Shown one piece after another: positions 6,716-15,738 of a stretch of 64,000 bases of DNA. The DNA is from Luteitalea sp. (GTDB lineage Bacteria; Acidobacteriota; Vicinamibacteria; Vicinamibacterales; Vicinamibacteraceae). The notes under the pieces were generated by a model. The model did no database searches, was not told where the DNA came from, and saw only the letters and a program-made list of their open reading frames with translations. The translations under genes were made by a program, and so were the position numbers. The stretch's first letter is position 1. Each line of letters begins with the position of its first letter. Location of the stretch: assembly GCA_009377605.1 (NCBI GenBank), contig WHTT01000009.1, forward strand, positions 48,043 to 112,042, written 5' to 3'.

Positions 6716-7750
6716 ATGCTAGACCGAACGACGCTGCTCGAGCTTTACTACTATGCGCGGCTGACGCGCGATGTCGAAGAGCGGCTCGCGATCCTCTACC
6801 GCACCAACCAAGTCGTCGGCGGATTGTATCGGAGTCTCGGTCAGGAGGGCGAGTCGGTGGCGTCCGCCCTCGCCCTCGAGCCGAGTGACATCATTGGGCC
6901 ACTCATTCGCAATCTCGGCTCCCTCCTCGCGCGCGGCGTACGACCGCGAGATATCTTCGCCCAATACATGGCCAGGGGAGCGTCGCCGAGCCGCGGCCGA
7001 GACCTCAACCTGCACTTTTCCCACATCCCGCCGGCGGCGAGCGGTGAGCCAACCATCATCGGACCGATCAGTATGCTCGGTGATCTCATCCCGGTGGTTG
7101 CCGGCGCGCTGTTGGGAGGACGCATGCAACAGCGACGGCTGGTGGCGCTGACCTATATCGGCGACGGCGGCACGAGCACCGGCGCATTTCACGAAGGCAT
7201 GAACTTTGCCGCCGTCCAGCGGCTCCCGCTCGTCGTGATTGCCGAGGACAACAAGTTCGCCTACTCGACGCCCATTGCGCGCCAAATGGCCATCGAGCGA
7301 ATCGACCAGCGCGCCGAGGCTTACGGCGTCGCACACGAGATGGTGGACGGCAACGACATGATTGCCGTCTACGAAGCCACGAAGCGTGCGGTCGATCGTG
7401 GTCGTCGTGGCGAAGGCGCGACGCTCATCGGTGTTGACACGATGCGGATGCGCGGTCATGCGGAGCACGATGACATGCGATACGTTCCGAAGGCGATGCT
7501 CGAACAATGGACGACGCGCGATCCCATCGCGAAGCTCCGCACCTTGCTCGTGGAATTGAGCCTTGCCACAGATACCGATCTCCACGAGATCGATCGTCGG
7601 ACACGGAGCTTTGCGGAAGCGGAGGCGAACGACGCACTCGCGCAACCAAGGCCGGACCCGGCTGATGTGACACGGGATCTGTACGCGGGCACGCATCCGT
7701 TCCCAGGTCGCCGCGTCGAGCTCGTCCGCTCGCCGTTTAGGGAGTTGTGA
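6716..7750 (+). CDS. 2-oxo acid dehydrogenase E1 component, alpha subunit
   Basis: A 344-residue thiamin diphosphate-dependent subunit. The TPP/metal motif GDGGTSTGAFHEGMNFAA is present, followed by EDNKFAYSTPI, with the family's catalytic loop RMRGHAEHDD. The ATG at 6716 is chosen over an in-frame TTG at 6701 that lies inside the repeat. Together with the beta subunit at 7850 it decarboxylates a 2-oxo acid and transfers the acyl group to lipoyl-E2. Whether the substrate is pyruvate or a branched-chain 2-oxo acid cannot be decided from the sequence. Confidence 0.92.
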   Translation: MLDRTTLLELYYYARLTRDVEERLAILYRTNQVVGGLYRSLGQEGESVASALALEPSDIIGPLIRNLGSLLARGVRPRDIFAQYMARGASPSRGRDLNLHFSHIPPAASGEPTIIGPISMLGDLIPVVAGALLGGRMQQRRLVALTYIGDGGTSTGAFHEGMNFAAVQRLPLVVIAEDNKFAYSTPIARQMAIERIDQRAEAYGVAHEMVDGNDMIAVYEATKRAVDRGRRGEGATLIGVDTMRMRGHAEHDDMRYVPKAMLEQWTTRDPIAKLRTLLVELSLATDTDLHEIDRRTRSFAEAEANDALAQPRPDPADVTRDLYAGTHPFPGRRVELVRSPFREL

Positions 7751-7774
7751 GTTTTGAACTGATCCCTCAGCGAT

Positions 7775-7828
7775 GGTAGGGCGCGTCAGCCTCCCGCGCT
7801 GTCATGGCCGCCTCGGCGAGGCGGTCCG
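7775..7828. repeat. GTAGGGC...GCCGCCTCGGCGAGGCGG palindromic repeat
   Basis: A copy of the dispersed GTAGGG/CCGCCTCGCCGAGGCGG element in reverse orientation relative to the one at 8824. It sits between the E1 alpha and E1 beta genes. The core GCCTCGGCGAGGC can form a stem. Confidence 0.8.
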
Positions 7829-7849
7829 CAAGAACTCAAAAGTCCGATC

Positions 7850-8824
7850 ATGCCAATCATCACGTACGTCGAGGCGCTCAGGCAGGCGCTGGCCGAAGAG
7901 ATGGCCCGCGACGACCGCGTCTTTCTTCTCGGCGAGGATATTGGTATCTACGGCGGCGCCTTCAAGGTCACCGAGGGCCTCCTCGATCGCTTCGGCCCCG
8001 ACCGCGTCATCGACAGCCCGCTCTCGGAAGCGGCCATCGTCGGCGCCGCGATAGGCGCCGCCTACATGGGCATGCGTCCCGTCGTGGAAATGCAGTTCAT
8101 CGACTTCATTGCGGGTGCCTTCGACATGCTGACGAACTTTGCTGCGAAGAGCCGATATCGCTCGGGCGTGGGCGTGCCGCTGGTCGTGCGGGGGCCGTGC
8201 GGCGGAGGTGTCAGCGGCGGGCCGTTTCACTCGGGAAACCCCGAAGCGTCGTTCTTGAACACGCCAGGTCTCAAGATCGTCGAGCCCGCCACCGCCTACG
8301 ACGCAAAGGGATTGCTCAAAGCAGCGATACGTGACGACGATCCGGTGCTGTTCTTCGAGCACAAGTATCTCTATAGACGCGTCAAAGATGAAGTTCCCGA
8401 CGCCGACTACGTCGTGCCGCTCGGCCGCGCGTCGGTCCGGCGAGAGGGACGCGACGCCAGCGTTGTCACGTTTGGCGCCATGGTGCAGCATGTGCTCGAT
8501 GCGGCGACCGAGCTGGCGCGCGACGGGATCGAAATCGAGGTATTGGATCTGCGAACACTCGCGCCACTCGATCGCGAGACGGTTCTCACGTCAGTGGCCA
8601 AGACAAGTCGCATCCTCGTGGTGCACGAGGCACCGCTGACGGGCGGCATTGGCGGCGAGCTCGCCGCCATTGTTGCAGACGAGGGCTTTGAGCTCCTGGA
8701 CGCGCCCGTCAAGCGGCTTGCCTCGCTCGACACACCAGTCCCATACAGCCCGCCGCTGGAGCAGGCCTTCATGCCAAACGCGGCCAAGGTGGCGGCCGCC
8801 GTAAGAGAATTGGTGGAATACTAG
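7850..8824 (+). CDS. 2-oxo acid dehydrogenase E1 component, beta subunit
   Basis: A 324-residue protein of the transketolase-like E1 beta family. It has the N-terminal MARDDRVFLLGEDIGIYGGAF block, the substrate-channel region VEMQFIDFI and a C-terminal transketolase domain with HEAPLTGGIGGE. It pairs with the alpha subunit upstream. Palindromic repeats on both sides (7775-7828 and 8824-8880) separate it from its operon partners, yet all four genes have the same direction. Confidence 0.94.
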   Translation: MPIITYVEALRQALAEEMARDDRVFLLGEDIGIYGGAFKVTEGLLDRFGPDRVIDSPLSEAAIVGAAIGAAYMGMRPVVEMQFIDFIAGAFDMLTNFAAKSRYRSGVGVPLVVRGPCGGGVSGGPFHSGNPEASFLNTPGLKIVEPATAYDAKGLLKAAIRDDDPVLFFEHKYLYRRVKDEVPDADYVVPLGRASVRREGRDASVVTFGAMVQHVLDAATELARDGIEIEVLDLRTLAPLDRETVLTSVAKTSRILVVHEAPLTGGIGGELAAIVADEGFELLDAPVKRLASLDTPVPYSPPLEQAFMPNAAKVAAAVRELVEY

Positions 8825-8880
8825 GTAGGGCCGCCTCGCCGAGGCGGCCGTGACGGCGCGGGAGGCTGACGCGCCCTACC
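8824..8880. repeat. GTAGGGCCGCCTCGCCGAGGCGGCC...GCGCCCTAC repeat
   Basis: A full-length copy of the dispersed element: GGTAGGG at one end, the complementary CCCTACC at the other, and a perfect CCGCCTCGCCGAGGCGG palindrome inside. It overlaps the E1 beta stop region. Confidence 0.85.
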
Positions 8881-8898
8881 TGTGTCGCGAGGTCCAAG

Positions 8899-10167
8899 AT
8901 GCCAACAAACGTTGTCATGCCCCAGATGGGCGAGTCCGTCGCGGAAGGGACGGTCACGCGTTGGATCAAACAGCTCGGCGACTCCGTTGACCGCGACGAG
9001 CCGCTCTTCGAGATCTCGACCGACAAGGTGGATGCGGAGATTCCGTCGCCCGTGGCCGGCGTCCTCGCGCAGATCCGCGTGAAGGAAGGTGAGACGGTGC
9101 CGGTTGACACGGTTGTGGGTGTAATCAACGGCGCTGAGGAGCAGGTTGTCGGGAACGACGGCGATCGAGCAGCAGTGGAGCAGGCGCCAGCGCCCGCGCA
9201 GGAGGCCAAGCCGCTCCCCCTCGTTGAAGACGCTCGCCGACCGTCGAGGGACGAGCCGGTCTCGCCCGAGGCCGAGCGTGAAGGTTTGCGTCGGCGGAAG
9301 TCATCCCCGCTCGTGCGGAAGATCGCGCGAGAACACAACGTCGAGATCGCACAAATCTCCGGCACCGGAATCAATGGCCGTGTCACGAAGGCAGACATCC
9401 TGAAGTTCATCGACGAACGACAAAGACTGCCGGCGGTTGCCGCGGCGGGTGGCGCGCTGCCGCACGTTTCCGCATACGCGCCAGGCGAAGCGGTCGAGAT
9501 CGTGCCGATGTCCGTCATGCGCAAGAAGATCGCCGACCACATGATCGTGAGCCGTCGCACGTCGGCACACGTGCACTCCGTGTTCGAGGTGGACTTCACG
9601 CGCGTCGCGCGGATTCGCGAGGAGCGTAGAGCGGAGTACGAGCGCACGGGCACAAAGCTCACGTTTCTCTCGTTCATCGCCAAAGCCATCGTCGACGCAC
9701 TTCGCACGATGCCGATTCTCAACACCTCTCTGGATGGCGACAAGATCGTGTACAAGAAAGCGATTAACCTCGGAATCGCGGTTGCCCTCGACTGGGGGCT
9801 CGTCGTGCCCGTGGTCCCTCACGCAGACGAGAAGAACTTGCTGGGCTTGAGCCGCGCGATTCAAGACTTGGCGGCACGCGCGCGCAACAAACGGCTGAAG
9901 CCCGAGGAGGTGCAGGGCGGTACGTTCACAATCACGAACCCTGGCACGTTCGGCACCCTTTTTGGCATGCCGATCATCAACCAGCCGCAGGTGGCCATTC
10001 TGGGCGTCGGCGCCATTGAGAAGCGCGTGGCCGTCATTGACGACGCCATTGCCATCCGTCAGCGGGGGTATTTGACACTGGGCTACGACCACCGCCTCAT
10101 CGACGGCGCAGCCGCCGACCAGTTCATGCAGCTCGTGAAACAGACCATCGAGCAGTTCGAGACGTGA
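8899..10167 (+). CDS. Dihydrolipoamide acyltransferase (E2)
   Basis: A 422-residue core enzyme. A single lipoyl domain (1-77) has the lipoylated Lys in STDKVDAEIPS at K43. A linker rich in Glu, Ala and Pro is followed by the E3/E1-binding domain (SSPLVRKIAREHNVEIAQI, about 134-170) and the acyltransferase domain, which ends in the catalytic HRLIDG near residue 392. The stop codon lies inside a 48-bp inverted repeat. The lipoyl group would come from the LipB pathway encoded 1.8 kb downstream. Confidence 0.95.
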   Translation: MPTNVVMPQMGESVAEGTVTRWIKQLGDSVDRDEPLFEISTDKVDAEIPSPVAGVLAQIRVKEGETVPVDTVVGVINGAEEQVVGNDGDRAAVEQAPAPAQEAKPLPLVEDARRPSRDEPVSPEAEREGLRRRKSSPLVRKIAREHNVEIAQISGTGINGRVTKADILKFIDERQRLPAVAAAGGALPHVSAYAPGEAVEIVPMSVMRKKIADHMIVSRRTSAHVHSVFEVDFTRVARIREERRAEYERTGTKLTFLSFIAKAIVDALRTMPILNTSLDGDKIVYKKAINLGIAVALDWGLVVPVVPHADEKNLLGLSRAIQDLAARARNKRLKPEEVQGGTFTITNPGTFGTLFGMPIINQPQVAILGVGAIEKRVAVIDDAIAIRQRGYLTLGYDHRLIDGAAADQFMQLVKQTIEQFET

Positions 10168-10296
10168 AAAAGGGGACAGCCCCCATTTTACGAACCGCGT
10201 AAGAAGGTCCGCAGCTCTTCCTTCTGATGAATGAACAGAGAGGAACCGGGACCTTCTTACGCGGTTCGTAAAATGGGGGCTGTCCCCTTTTTCACG
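10163..10296. repeat. Perfect 48-bp inverted repeat with 38-nt spacer after E2
   Basis: Arms 10163-10210 and 10249-10296 are exact reverse complements, containing AAAAAGGGGACAGCCCCC and its complement. The left arm includes the E2 stop codon. The RNA would fold into a very stable hairpin ending in a run of U, so it could terminate transcription. Its size and perfection resemble a miniature mobile element rather than an ordinary terminator. Confidence 0.9.
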
Positions 10297-10339
10297 TTGA
10301 GCTTTCGCTTGGCCACGAAGGACGTTACAATCCTGTGAC

Positions 10340-10555
10340 ATGTTCGAGCATGTCCCGCTGGCCCCGATTGCCTACATCGATCCTTCCGCGGGAAGCCTGG
10401 TCCTCCAGATCGTCCTCGGGGGGCTCGCGGGATTAGCCGTCGCCGCGCGGCTGCTCTGGCACCGCGTGGTCGCGCGGATCCGTGGCACCCAGCCCGGCGA
10501 GCGGCCGCCTGCGTCGAACGACCTGGAGAGCGTGCCGGTCGACGATGGGCGTTGA
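10340..10555 (+). CDS. Small membrane protein (71 aa)
   Basis: A 71-residue protein with the sequence AYIDPSAGSLVLQIVLGG followed by a single hydrophobic segment (about 20-40) and a basic, then acidic, tail. The family function is unknown. The stop codon overlaps the start of the downstream methyltransferase gene by 11 nt, so the two are translationally coupled and probably act together. Confidence 0.7.
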   Translation: MFEHVPLAPIAYIDPSAGSLVLQIVLGGLAGLAVAARLLWHRVVARIRGTQPGERPPASNDLESVPVDDGR

Positions 10556-11951
10556 GTTCGAGCCGGGGTCCTTTCGCGACGCGAGCGCTCGAGTCTTCTA
10601 TCACAGCGGAGAGGTGTTCCGCGCGCTGTCTGCGCGTGCGGCCGCGGACTGGGCGAGCATCGAGCGCACGGACTTTTGGCGGCGCGCCCTCGCAGGGGGA
10701 CAGGTCGTTGCCACCACCCGGGTCGATGCCCCGCAGGATCTCGGCAACGACTGGCATCTCGTCCTGCGTCACGAGCGCATTCCGTTCATTTCCTATCCCT
10801 ACGAGTGGAGCTTCGAGATGCTCCGCGGCGCGGCGCGTCTGCAGCTCGATCTGCTCGCCGCGGCGCTGGAGGAGGATCTCGTGCTCAAAGATGGCACGGC
10901 CTACAACGTCCAGTGGCGGGGCGTGCAGCCGGTCTTCCTCGATGTTCTGTCGTTCACGCCACTCCGCGCAGGCGAGCCATGGGTTGGCTATCGACAATTC
11001 TGTGAGCTCTGCCTCTACCCGCTCTTTCTGGAGGCCTACCGCGGCGTTCCCTTCCAGCCTTGGCTGCGCGGCCGTATCGATGGCATTCCGGCGGAGGAGA
11101 TGCGTCGACTGCTCGGGGGGCGCTGCCTCCTGAGGCCGGGCGTCTTCAGCCATGTGCATCTGCACGCACTGAGCCAGCGGCGCTATGCGGCGGCGCCTCG
11201 CACGTTGCGCACCGAGATCGCCGCGGGCGGGTTCGGCAAGGCGCTCATCCAAGCAAACGTGAGAAAGTTGCAGCGGCTCGTGGATCGCCTGGCGCCCCCT
11301 GCGACGCGGAGCGCGTGGGCGGGCTATGCGGAGGCACCCGGGTACGACGATCGCGACCAGGCGGCCAAGCAGCAGTTCGTCCACCAAGCCCTTGCTGGGC
11401 GGCCCTGGGGGCTGGTCTGGGACTTGGGTGCCAATCAGGGCGTCTATGCACGGATCGCGGCAGAGTGCGCGCGTTACGTCTTGGCCATCGATGCCGATCG
11501 CGTCGTGGTGGACCGGATGTTCACCGATCTCCGGCGGCGTGGCGTTGACAATGTGCTGCCGCTCGTCGGCAACCTTGCCGACCCTTCGCCCAGCCAGGGA
11601 TGGAGCGGTGAAGAGCGCTGGCGCCTCGAACACCGGGGCCGGCCAGAGTTGGTGCTCGCGCTCGCGCTGCTGCACCACCTTGTCATTGGCGCAAACATCC
11701 CGCTCACGGCCGTCTTGAATTGGCTGGCAGCGCTCACGCCACACCTCGTGATTGAGTTCGTCAGCCGCGCCGACCCGATGGTGGAACGGTTGCTCCGCTT
11801 CAAGGACCCGGCGCAACATGCCGACTACGACCTTCCCACGTTCGAGCAGGCACTGGCGGCACGCTTCGAGGTTCTGGCCCGCCAGCCCCTGGCCGGCGGC
11901 CGACGCATTCTCTTCTTCGCACGCGCCCACCGGGGCGCTGTGTTAGCCTGA
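10545..11951 (+). CDS. Class I SAM-dependent methyltransferase
   Basis: A 468-residue protein starting at ATG 10545 inside the end of the preceding gene. The SAM-binding motif I is DLGANQGVYARIA at about 290-303, followed by an acidic VLAIDAD and the LALALLHHL segment. The N-terminal half (about 1-250) is not a methyltransferase fold I recognise; large proteins with this arrangement are found beside surface-polysaccharide or nodulation-type genes. The substrate is unknown. Confidence 0.7.
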   Translation: MGVEFEPGSFRDASARVFYHSGEVFRALSARAAADWASIERTDFWRRALAGGQVVATTRVDAPQDLGNDWHLVLRHERIPFISYPYEWSFEMLRGAARLQLDLLAAALEEDLVLKDGTAYNVQWRGVQPVFLDVLSFTPLRAGEPWVGYRQFCELCLYPLFLEAYRGVPFQPWLRGRIDGIPAEEMRRLLGGRCLLRPGVFSHVHLHALSQRRYAAAPRTLRTEIAAGGFGKALIQANVRKLQRLVDRLAPPATRSAWAGYAEAPGYDDRDQAAKQQFVHQALAGRPWGLVWDLGANQGVYARIAAECARYVLAIDADRVVVDRMFTDLRRRGVDNVLPLVGNLADPSPSQGWSGEERWRLEHRGRPELVLALALLHHLVIGANIPLTAVLNWLAALTPHLVIEFVSRADPMVERLLRFKDPAQHADYDLPTFEQALAARFEVLARQPLAGGRRILFFARAHRGAVLA

Positions 11952-11956
11952 CTTCG

Positions 11957-12682
11957 ATGTCGCCTCTCGACATTCAACGCCTCGGCGTCATCACCTACGA
12001 GGAAGGCGTCTCGCTCCAGGCGCAGCTTGCCGCGGATCGGCGTGCCGGCATCGCACCGGACACGCTGCTCCTCTTGCAACATCAGCACGTCATCACGCTG
12101 GGCGTGAAGGCGCGCAACTCACGGGCGCACATCATTGCCTCGGATCGGGAGCTGGCGGCGCGGGGCGTGGCCGTCTACGACGCCGGGCGTGGTGGCGACG
12201 TGACCTATCACGGGCCGGGCCAGCTCGTGGGCTATCCGGTGATCGATCTCAAGCCGGATCGACAAGATGTGCATCGCTATGTGCGAGACCTCGAGGAAGT
12301 GCTCATCCGTACGGCGGCGGATTTCGGCGTCCGCGCCGGGCGGTTGGCTGGCCTGACCGGCGTGTGGGTCGCCCAACGAAAACTGGCGGCCATCGGCGTT
12401 CGGATTTCCCGCTGGGTGACGAGCCACGGCTTCGCACTCAACGTCTCAACCAACCTCGACTATTTCGACCTCATCGTTCCCTGTGGCATCGCCGACCACG
12501 GCGTGACTTCCCTCGAGCTCCTGGCCGGCCCCCTCCCTATGGCCGAGATCGAGGACTCGTGTGTTCGGCATTTCTGCGACGTGTTCGACCGCTTCGAAGT
12601 TCGGACCTCCTCCCTCGAACCTCGTCCCTCGCCCCTCCCCTCGCCCCTGGGAATAAATAAGGCTCCTCCGGTGTTCTCCTAG
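11957..12682 (+). CDS. lipB: Octanoyl-[acyl-carrier-protein]-protein octanoyltransferase
   Basis: A 241-residue LipB that moves octanoate from ACP to lipoyl domains such as that of the E2 protein encoded upstream. Signature GRGGDVTYHGPGQLVGYPV at 77-95, the Lys of RKLAAIG (K142) and the acyl-thioester Cys in VPCGIA (C176) are all present. The last 25 or so residues (Ser, Pro and Leu rich) are encoded by a simple repeat of TCCCTCG-like units and are not part of the family. No lipA is in the window. Confidence 0.95.
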   Translation: MSPLDIQRLGVITYEEGVSLQAQLAADRRAGIAPDTLLLLQHQHVITLGVKARNSRAHIIASDRELAARGVAVYDAGRGGDVTYHGPGQLVGYPVIDLKPDRQDVHRYVRDLEEVLIRTAADFGVRAGRLAGLTGVWVAQRKLAAIGVRISRWVTSHGFALNVSTNLDYFDLIVPCGIADHGVTSLELLAGPLPMAEIEDSCVRHFCDVFDRFEVRTSSLEPRPSPLPSPLGINKAPPVFS

Positions 12683-12694
12683 TTTGGAGGCATC

Positions 12695-13309
12695 ATGAGG
12701 GACAAGTCGCAGTCCGAAAAGACGCTGGTCGGTCGGCTCCGGGCAGAGGATGGGACGGCCGTAGCCGAGCTTGCGGACACGTATGGTGCCAGAATCTATC
12801 AACTGGCGCTTCGTTATACGAAGAATCATGAAGATGCAGAAGAGATTGCTCAAGACGTGCTGTTGAAGGTCTTTCGTAAGATCCGCGCCTTCCGAGGCGA
12901 TGCTGCGCTCTCATCCTGGATTTATCGCATCACGTACAACACGGCGATGTCGCGCCTCAGGAACGGCAAGTTCGCACGCCCGGCTGAAGTCTCGGCCGAG
13001 CTCCCCGACGATCGTCAACAGGGAAAGACCAGGCTGCTGGAGGCAACGGATTGGTCGGCGCTGGGTGACGAAGCCGTGCTCCGTCGCGAGCTCCGGGACC
13101 GCTTGCGGGTAGCGATCCGCGATTTACCACCCATATACAGGCGACCCGTCATTCTGCGCGATGTTCACGGCCTGTCTACCGAGGAGGCAAGCCGCGTGCT
13201 TCGTGTGAATACGCAGACGTTGAAATCGCGCCTTCACCGGGGCCGGTTGATCCTCCGAGAGCGCTTGGGCGACTTCGAGAGCGGGCTTACGTTGCATCGC
13301 GCCGCCTAA
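12695..13309 (+). CDS. ECF RNA polymerase sigma factor (sigma-24/RpoE-like)
   Basis: A 204-residue protein with a GGAGG ribosome binding site 12 nt after lipB. Sigma region 2 (about 23-90) has YGARIYQLALRYTKNHEDAEEIAQDVLLKVFRK, and region 4 (about 135-190) ends in the helix-turn-helix LSTEEASRVLRVNTQTLKSRLHRGR. Short, with no regions 1 or 3, as in ECF factors. No anti-sigma gene follows; the next genes point the other way. Confidence 0.92.
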   Translation: MRDKSQSEKTLVGRLRAEDGTAVAELADTYGARIYQLALRYTKNHEDAEEIAQDVLLKVFRKIRAFRGDAALSSWIYRITYNTAMSRLRNGKFARPAEVSAELPDDRQQGKTRLLEATDWSALGDEAVLRRELRDRLRVAIRDLPPIYRRPVILRDVHGLSTEEASRVLRVNTQTLKSRLHRGRLILRERLGDFESGLTLHRAA

Positions 13310-13310
13310 C

Positions 13311-13341
13311 CACCACGAAGACACGAAGTTCTTCGTGGTTT
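13311..13341. terminator. CACGAAG inverted repeat, probable terminator
   Basis: CCACGAAG is followed ten bases later by CTTCGTGG and then TTT, giving a hairpin after the sigma factor gene. A second CCTTCGTGGTT occurs at about 13374 inside the end of the opposing gene. The CACGAAG unit is a common intergenic simple repeat type. Confidence 0.5.
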
Positions 13342-13362
13342 AGCCTTCGTGCTCTTCGGTGT

Positions 13363-14676
13363 TTACCTTGGTGCCTTCGTGGTTGGACTACCCAACGCCA
13401 CAATGCACTCGCTGACCCCGTGACCTTCTGTGGCTGTGACCTCGAAGTGAACCCCTTCGTAGTCGACGCGGTCGCCGATACGCGGAGGGCGCCCGAGCAG
13501 TGTCAAGACTAGGCCGCTGACGCTGTCGACGTCGGGATGTTCGAGCGCGACTCCGAGCTGCTCGCCCACCTCCTCGACGCGCACGGTTCCTTTCACGTGG
13601 AGGCGGCCGAGGTAGTCGCGCGAGATACTGGGCCGTGCCGGGCCTGCTTCGTCGATCTCTCCGATCACTTCATCGAAGAGATCCGAGAGCGTGACCACAC
13701 CCGCGGTCCCTCCATGCTCGTCGATGACGATGGCCATGTGGGTCTCTTCCTTGCGGAGCATGTCGATGACGCTGCCCAGGGCCGCTGTTTCCGGCACGTA
13801 CGGCATCGCGTGAACGATGTCTGCTGCGAGCACCCTGCCGTCCTCGCACGCGGCGATCAGATCCTTGACGTGCACCATGCCGATGATCTGGTCCAGGTCC
13901 TCGCCGTAGACCGGATATCGACTGTAGGGGCGCTCCGCCACGAGGGCTCTCATGGCCGACCCGTCGGCTCCCAGCGGCAGGCCGGCGATCTGCACACGGG
14001 GCGTCATGACTTCTCGTGCCGTGAGCTCCCCAAAGTCGAAGAGCTCTCGAAGGATCCGGCCCGATTCGGCTCGCAGCAACCCGCCCGCCTCGCTCTCGCG
14101 CACGACGAGCTCCAGCTCCTCGGGCGAGTAGAGGTGCTCCCGCGTGCCCTCCTGACGCTGGAGGCCCAGCGCTTTGAGGAGCAGATTGCCAAGACCGTTC
14201 AGCCCGAAGACGATTGGATAACAGGCATACTGCATCCACAAGATGTGCGGAGTAATCCAAAGCACCGTGTGCTCGGCCCGCTGCAGCGCAATCGACTTCG
14301 GCACCATTTCGCCCACGACAATGTGAAGGTAGGTGAGCGCCGATACGGCAATGGCGCTCGCCACGGAATGCGCGCCGATGTAGTGCGCTGTGCCGCTGTC
14401 CGCGAGCTGACGCAGGATCCAGTCGGCGAGCACGTGCTCGCCGTACATGCCGAGGCCGAGGCTGGCCACGGTGATCCCGAGCTGCGCCGTCGCGATGTAG
14501 CGATCCTGGCGCCGTGGGACCTCGAGCACGCGGTGCACCACTTGGGCGAGCCGTTCCCCCGCGAGGGCGCGCCGTTCGATGGCGGCGCGCGGCGCGCCCA
14601 CGATTGCGAACTCCGCGGCAACGAACAGGCCGTTCAAAACGACGAGCGAGATGATGATCAAGAGCGCTATCAGCAT
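13363..14676 (-). CDS. CNNM/CorC-type membrane protein (DUF21-CBS-CorC_HlyC), possible divalent metal efflux
   Basis: A 437-residue protein. The N-terminal DUF21 transmembrane domain (about 1-190) contains the GEMVPKSIAL motif. A pair of CBS domains (about 200-330) with REVMTPR and IDEHGGTAGVVTLSDLFDE is followed by a C-terminal CorC_HlyC domain (about 350-430). Proteins of this kind are linked to Mg2+ or Co2+ transport, although many are annotated as hemolysins. It is the last of three genes in a tightly packed minus-strand operon. Confidence 0.88.
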   Translation of the reverse strand: MLIALLIIISLVVLNGLFVAAEFAIVGAPRAAIERRALAGERLAQVVHRVLEVPRRQDRYIATAQLGITVASLGLGMYGEHVLADWILRQLADSGTAHYIGAHSVASAIAVSALTYLHIVVGEMVPKSIALQRAEHTVLWITPHILWMQYACYPIVFGLNGLGNLLLKALGLQRQEGTREHLYSPEELELVVRESEAGGLLRAESGRILRELFDFGELTAREVMTPRVQIAGLPLGADGSAMRALVAERPYSRYPVYGEDLDQIIGMVHVKDLIAACEDGRVLAADIVHAMPYVPETAALGSVIDMLRKEETHMAIVIDEHGGTAGVVTLSDLFDEVIGEIDEAGPARPSISRDYLGRLHVKGTVRVEEVGEQLGVALEHPDVDSVSGLVLTLLGRPPRIGDRVDYEGVHFEVTATEGHGVSECIVALGSPTTKAPR

Positions 14677-14682
14677 GAACGG

Positions 14683-15738
14683 TTATGCATATCGCCTGGA
14701 CGCTGAGCCTTGAGCTGGCGTCAGTAGCTCTCTCAACAGGTCTTCGAGTGACACGATGCCGACGACCTGTCCAGACCCGTCCTGGACGATCGCTTGGTGC
14801 GTTCGCCGCTCGCGTAAGAGCGCCACGAGCCGATCACCGGTCAGTCGCTCGTTCACGAACAGCGGCGGGCGCAAGACATCCCGGAGATCGCTCACCGCGT
14901 TTCCCGCCAGTCGCCTCAGAAGCAGCGGCTTCGAGTTGAGGATGCCGATGACGTGGTCCAGTGATCCCTCGAACACCGGAAACCGCGTGTAAGGGCTCGC
15001 CATCGCGCGTGCGTACACGTCGTGAATCGGCGTCCGGATGTCGAGCGCGCTCACCTGCTCGCGCGGGATCATCAGCTGGCGCGCCGTGCGCAGGCTGAAA
15101 CGCAGCGCGCGCTGCAGGCGGACATGCTCGTCAGGCTCCAGAAGACCGCCGTCTCGGCTGTCGGCAATCAGCAGCTCGATCTCTTCAGGCGAGTGGATAT
15201 GGCGGTGCCCGGCGTCGGGTCTCCGCAGCAACTTCAGGAGCAGCAGGGCGCTACCGTTCAGGAAGTTGATGAACCAGCCGAGCGTCGCCAGGGTCCAACG
15301 CATCGGCCAGTACGTTGCGAGGGCGAGCGGCATTGGGTATTGCAGCGCTATCGACTTCGGCATCAGCTCGCCGAGCAGAACCTGCAGCGCGGTGAGCACG
15401 AGGAGCACACCGACCGAGGAGACCGACCACGCTGCCGAGGCGCTGAGACCAAGCCAGGCGCCGATGTACGGCGCGAGATCGACCGCAATCGTGGCCTGGC
15501 CGTACGCGCCGAGCACGAGGCTCGAGAGCGTAATGCCCACCTGACTCGTGGCAATGTAGCGGTCCAGCCGCTGCGGATCTTCGAGCACCGGAAGCAGATG
15601 AACCGCGAGACGATGCCCTTCCTCGGCCAGTTGTCGAATCCGGCTTCGTCTGGTGCTGACGGCGGCGAACTCGGCCGCCACGTACAGCGCGTTGACGGTA
15701 ATGAGCACGAGGACGACGAGCGCATCAACGAGGCTCAT
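14683..15738 (-). CDS. CNNM-type membrane protein lacking the CorC domain
   Basis: A 351-residue paralogue of the next gene. It has the DUF21 domain (about 1-195, with GELMPKSIAL) and two CBS domains (about 205-340, RQLMIPREQV and VVGIVSLEDLLREL), but it stops before a CorC_HlyC domain. Its start codon overlaps the stop of the malate-dehydrogenase-like gene (ATGA) and it ends 6 nt before the 437-residue partner, so the two probably form a heteromeric membrane unit. Confidence 0.86.
   Translation of the reverse strand: MSLVDALVVLVLITVNALYVAAEFAAVSTRRSRIRQLAEEGHRLAVHLLPVLEDPQRLDRYIATSQVGITLSSLVLGAYGQATIAVDLAPYIGAWLGLSASAAWSVSSVGVLLVLTALQVLLGELMPKSIALQYPMPLALATYWPMRWTLATLGWFINFLNGSALLLLKLLRRPDAGHRHIHSPEEIELLIADSRDGGLLEPDEHVRLQRALRFSLRTARQLMIPREQVSALDIRTPIHDVYARAMASPYTRFPVFEGSLDHVIGILNSKPLLLRRLAGNAVSDLRDVLRPPLFVNERLTGDRLVALLRERRTHQAIVQDGSGQVVGIVSLEDLLRELLTPAQGSASRRYA

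Noticed and set aside
10257..11930. Long minus-strand open frame over the methyltransferase gene
   Set aside because: A shadow of the real plus-strand gene caused by high GC; it also runs into the 48-bp inverted repeat.
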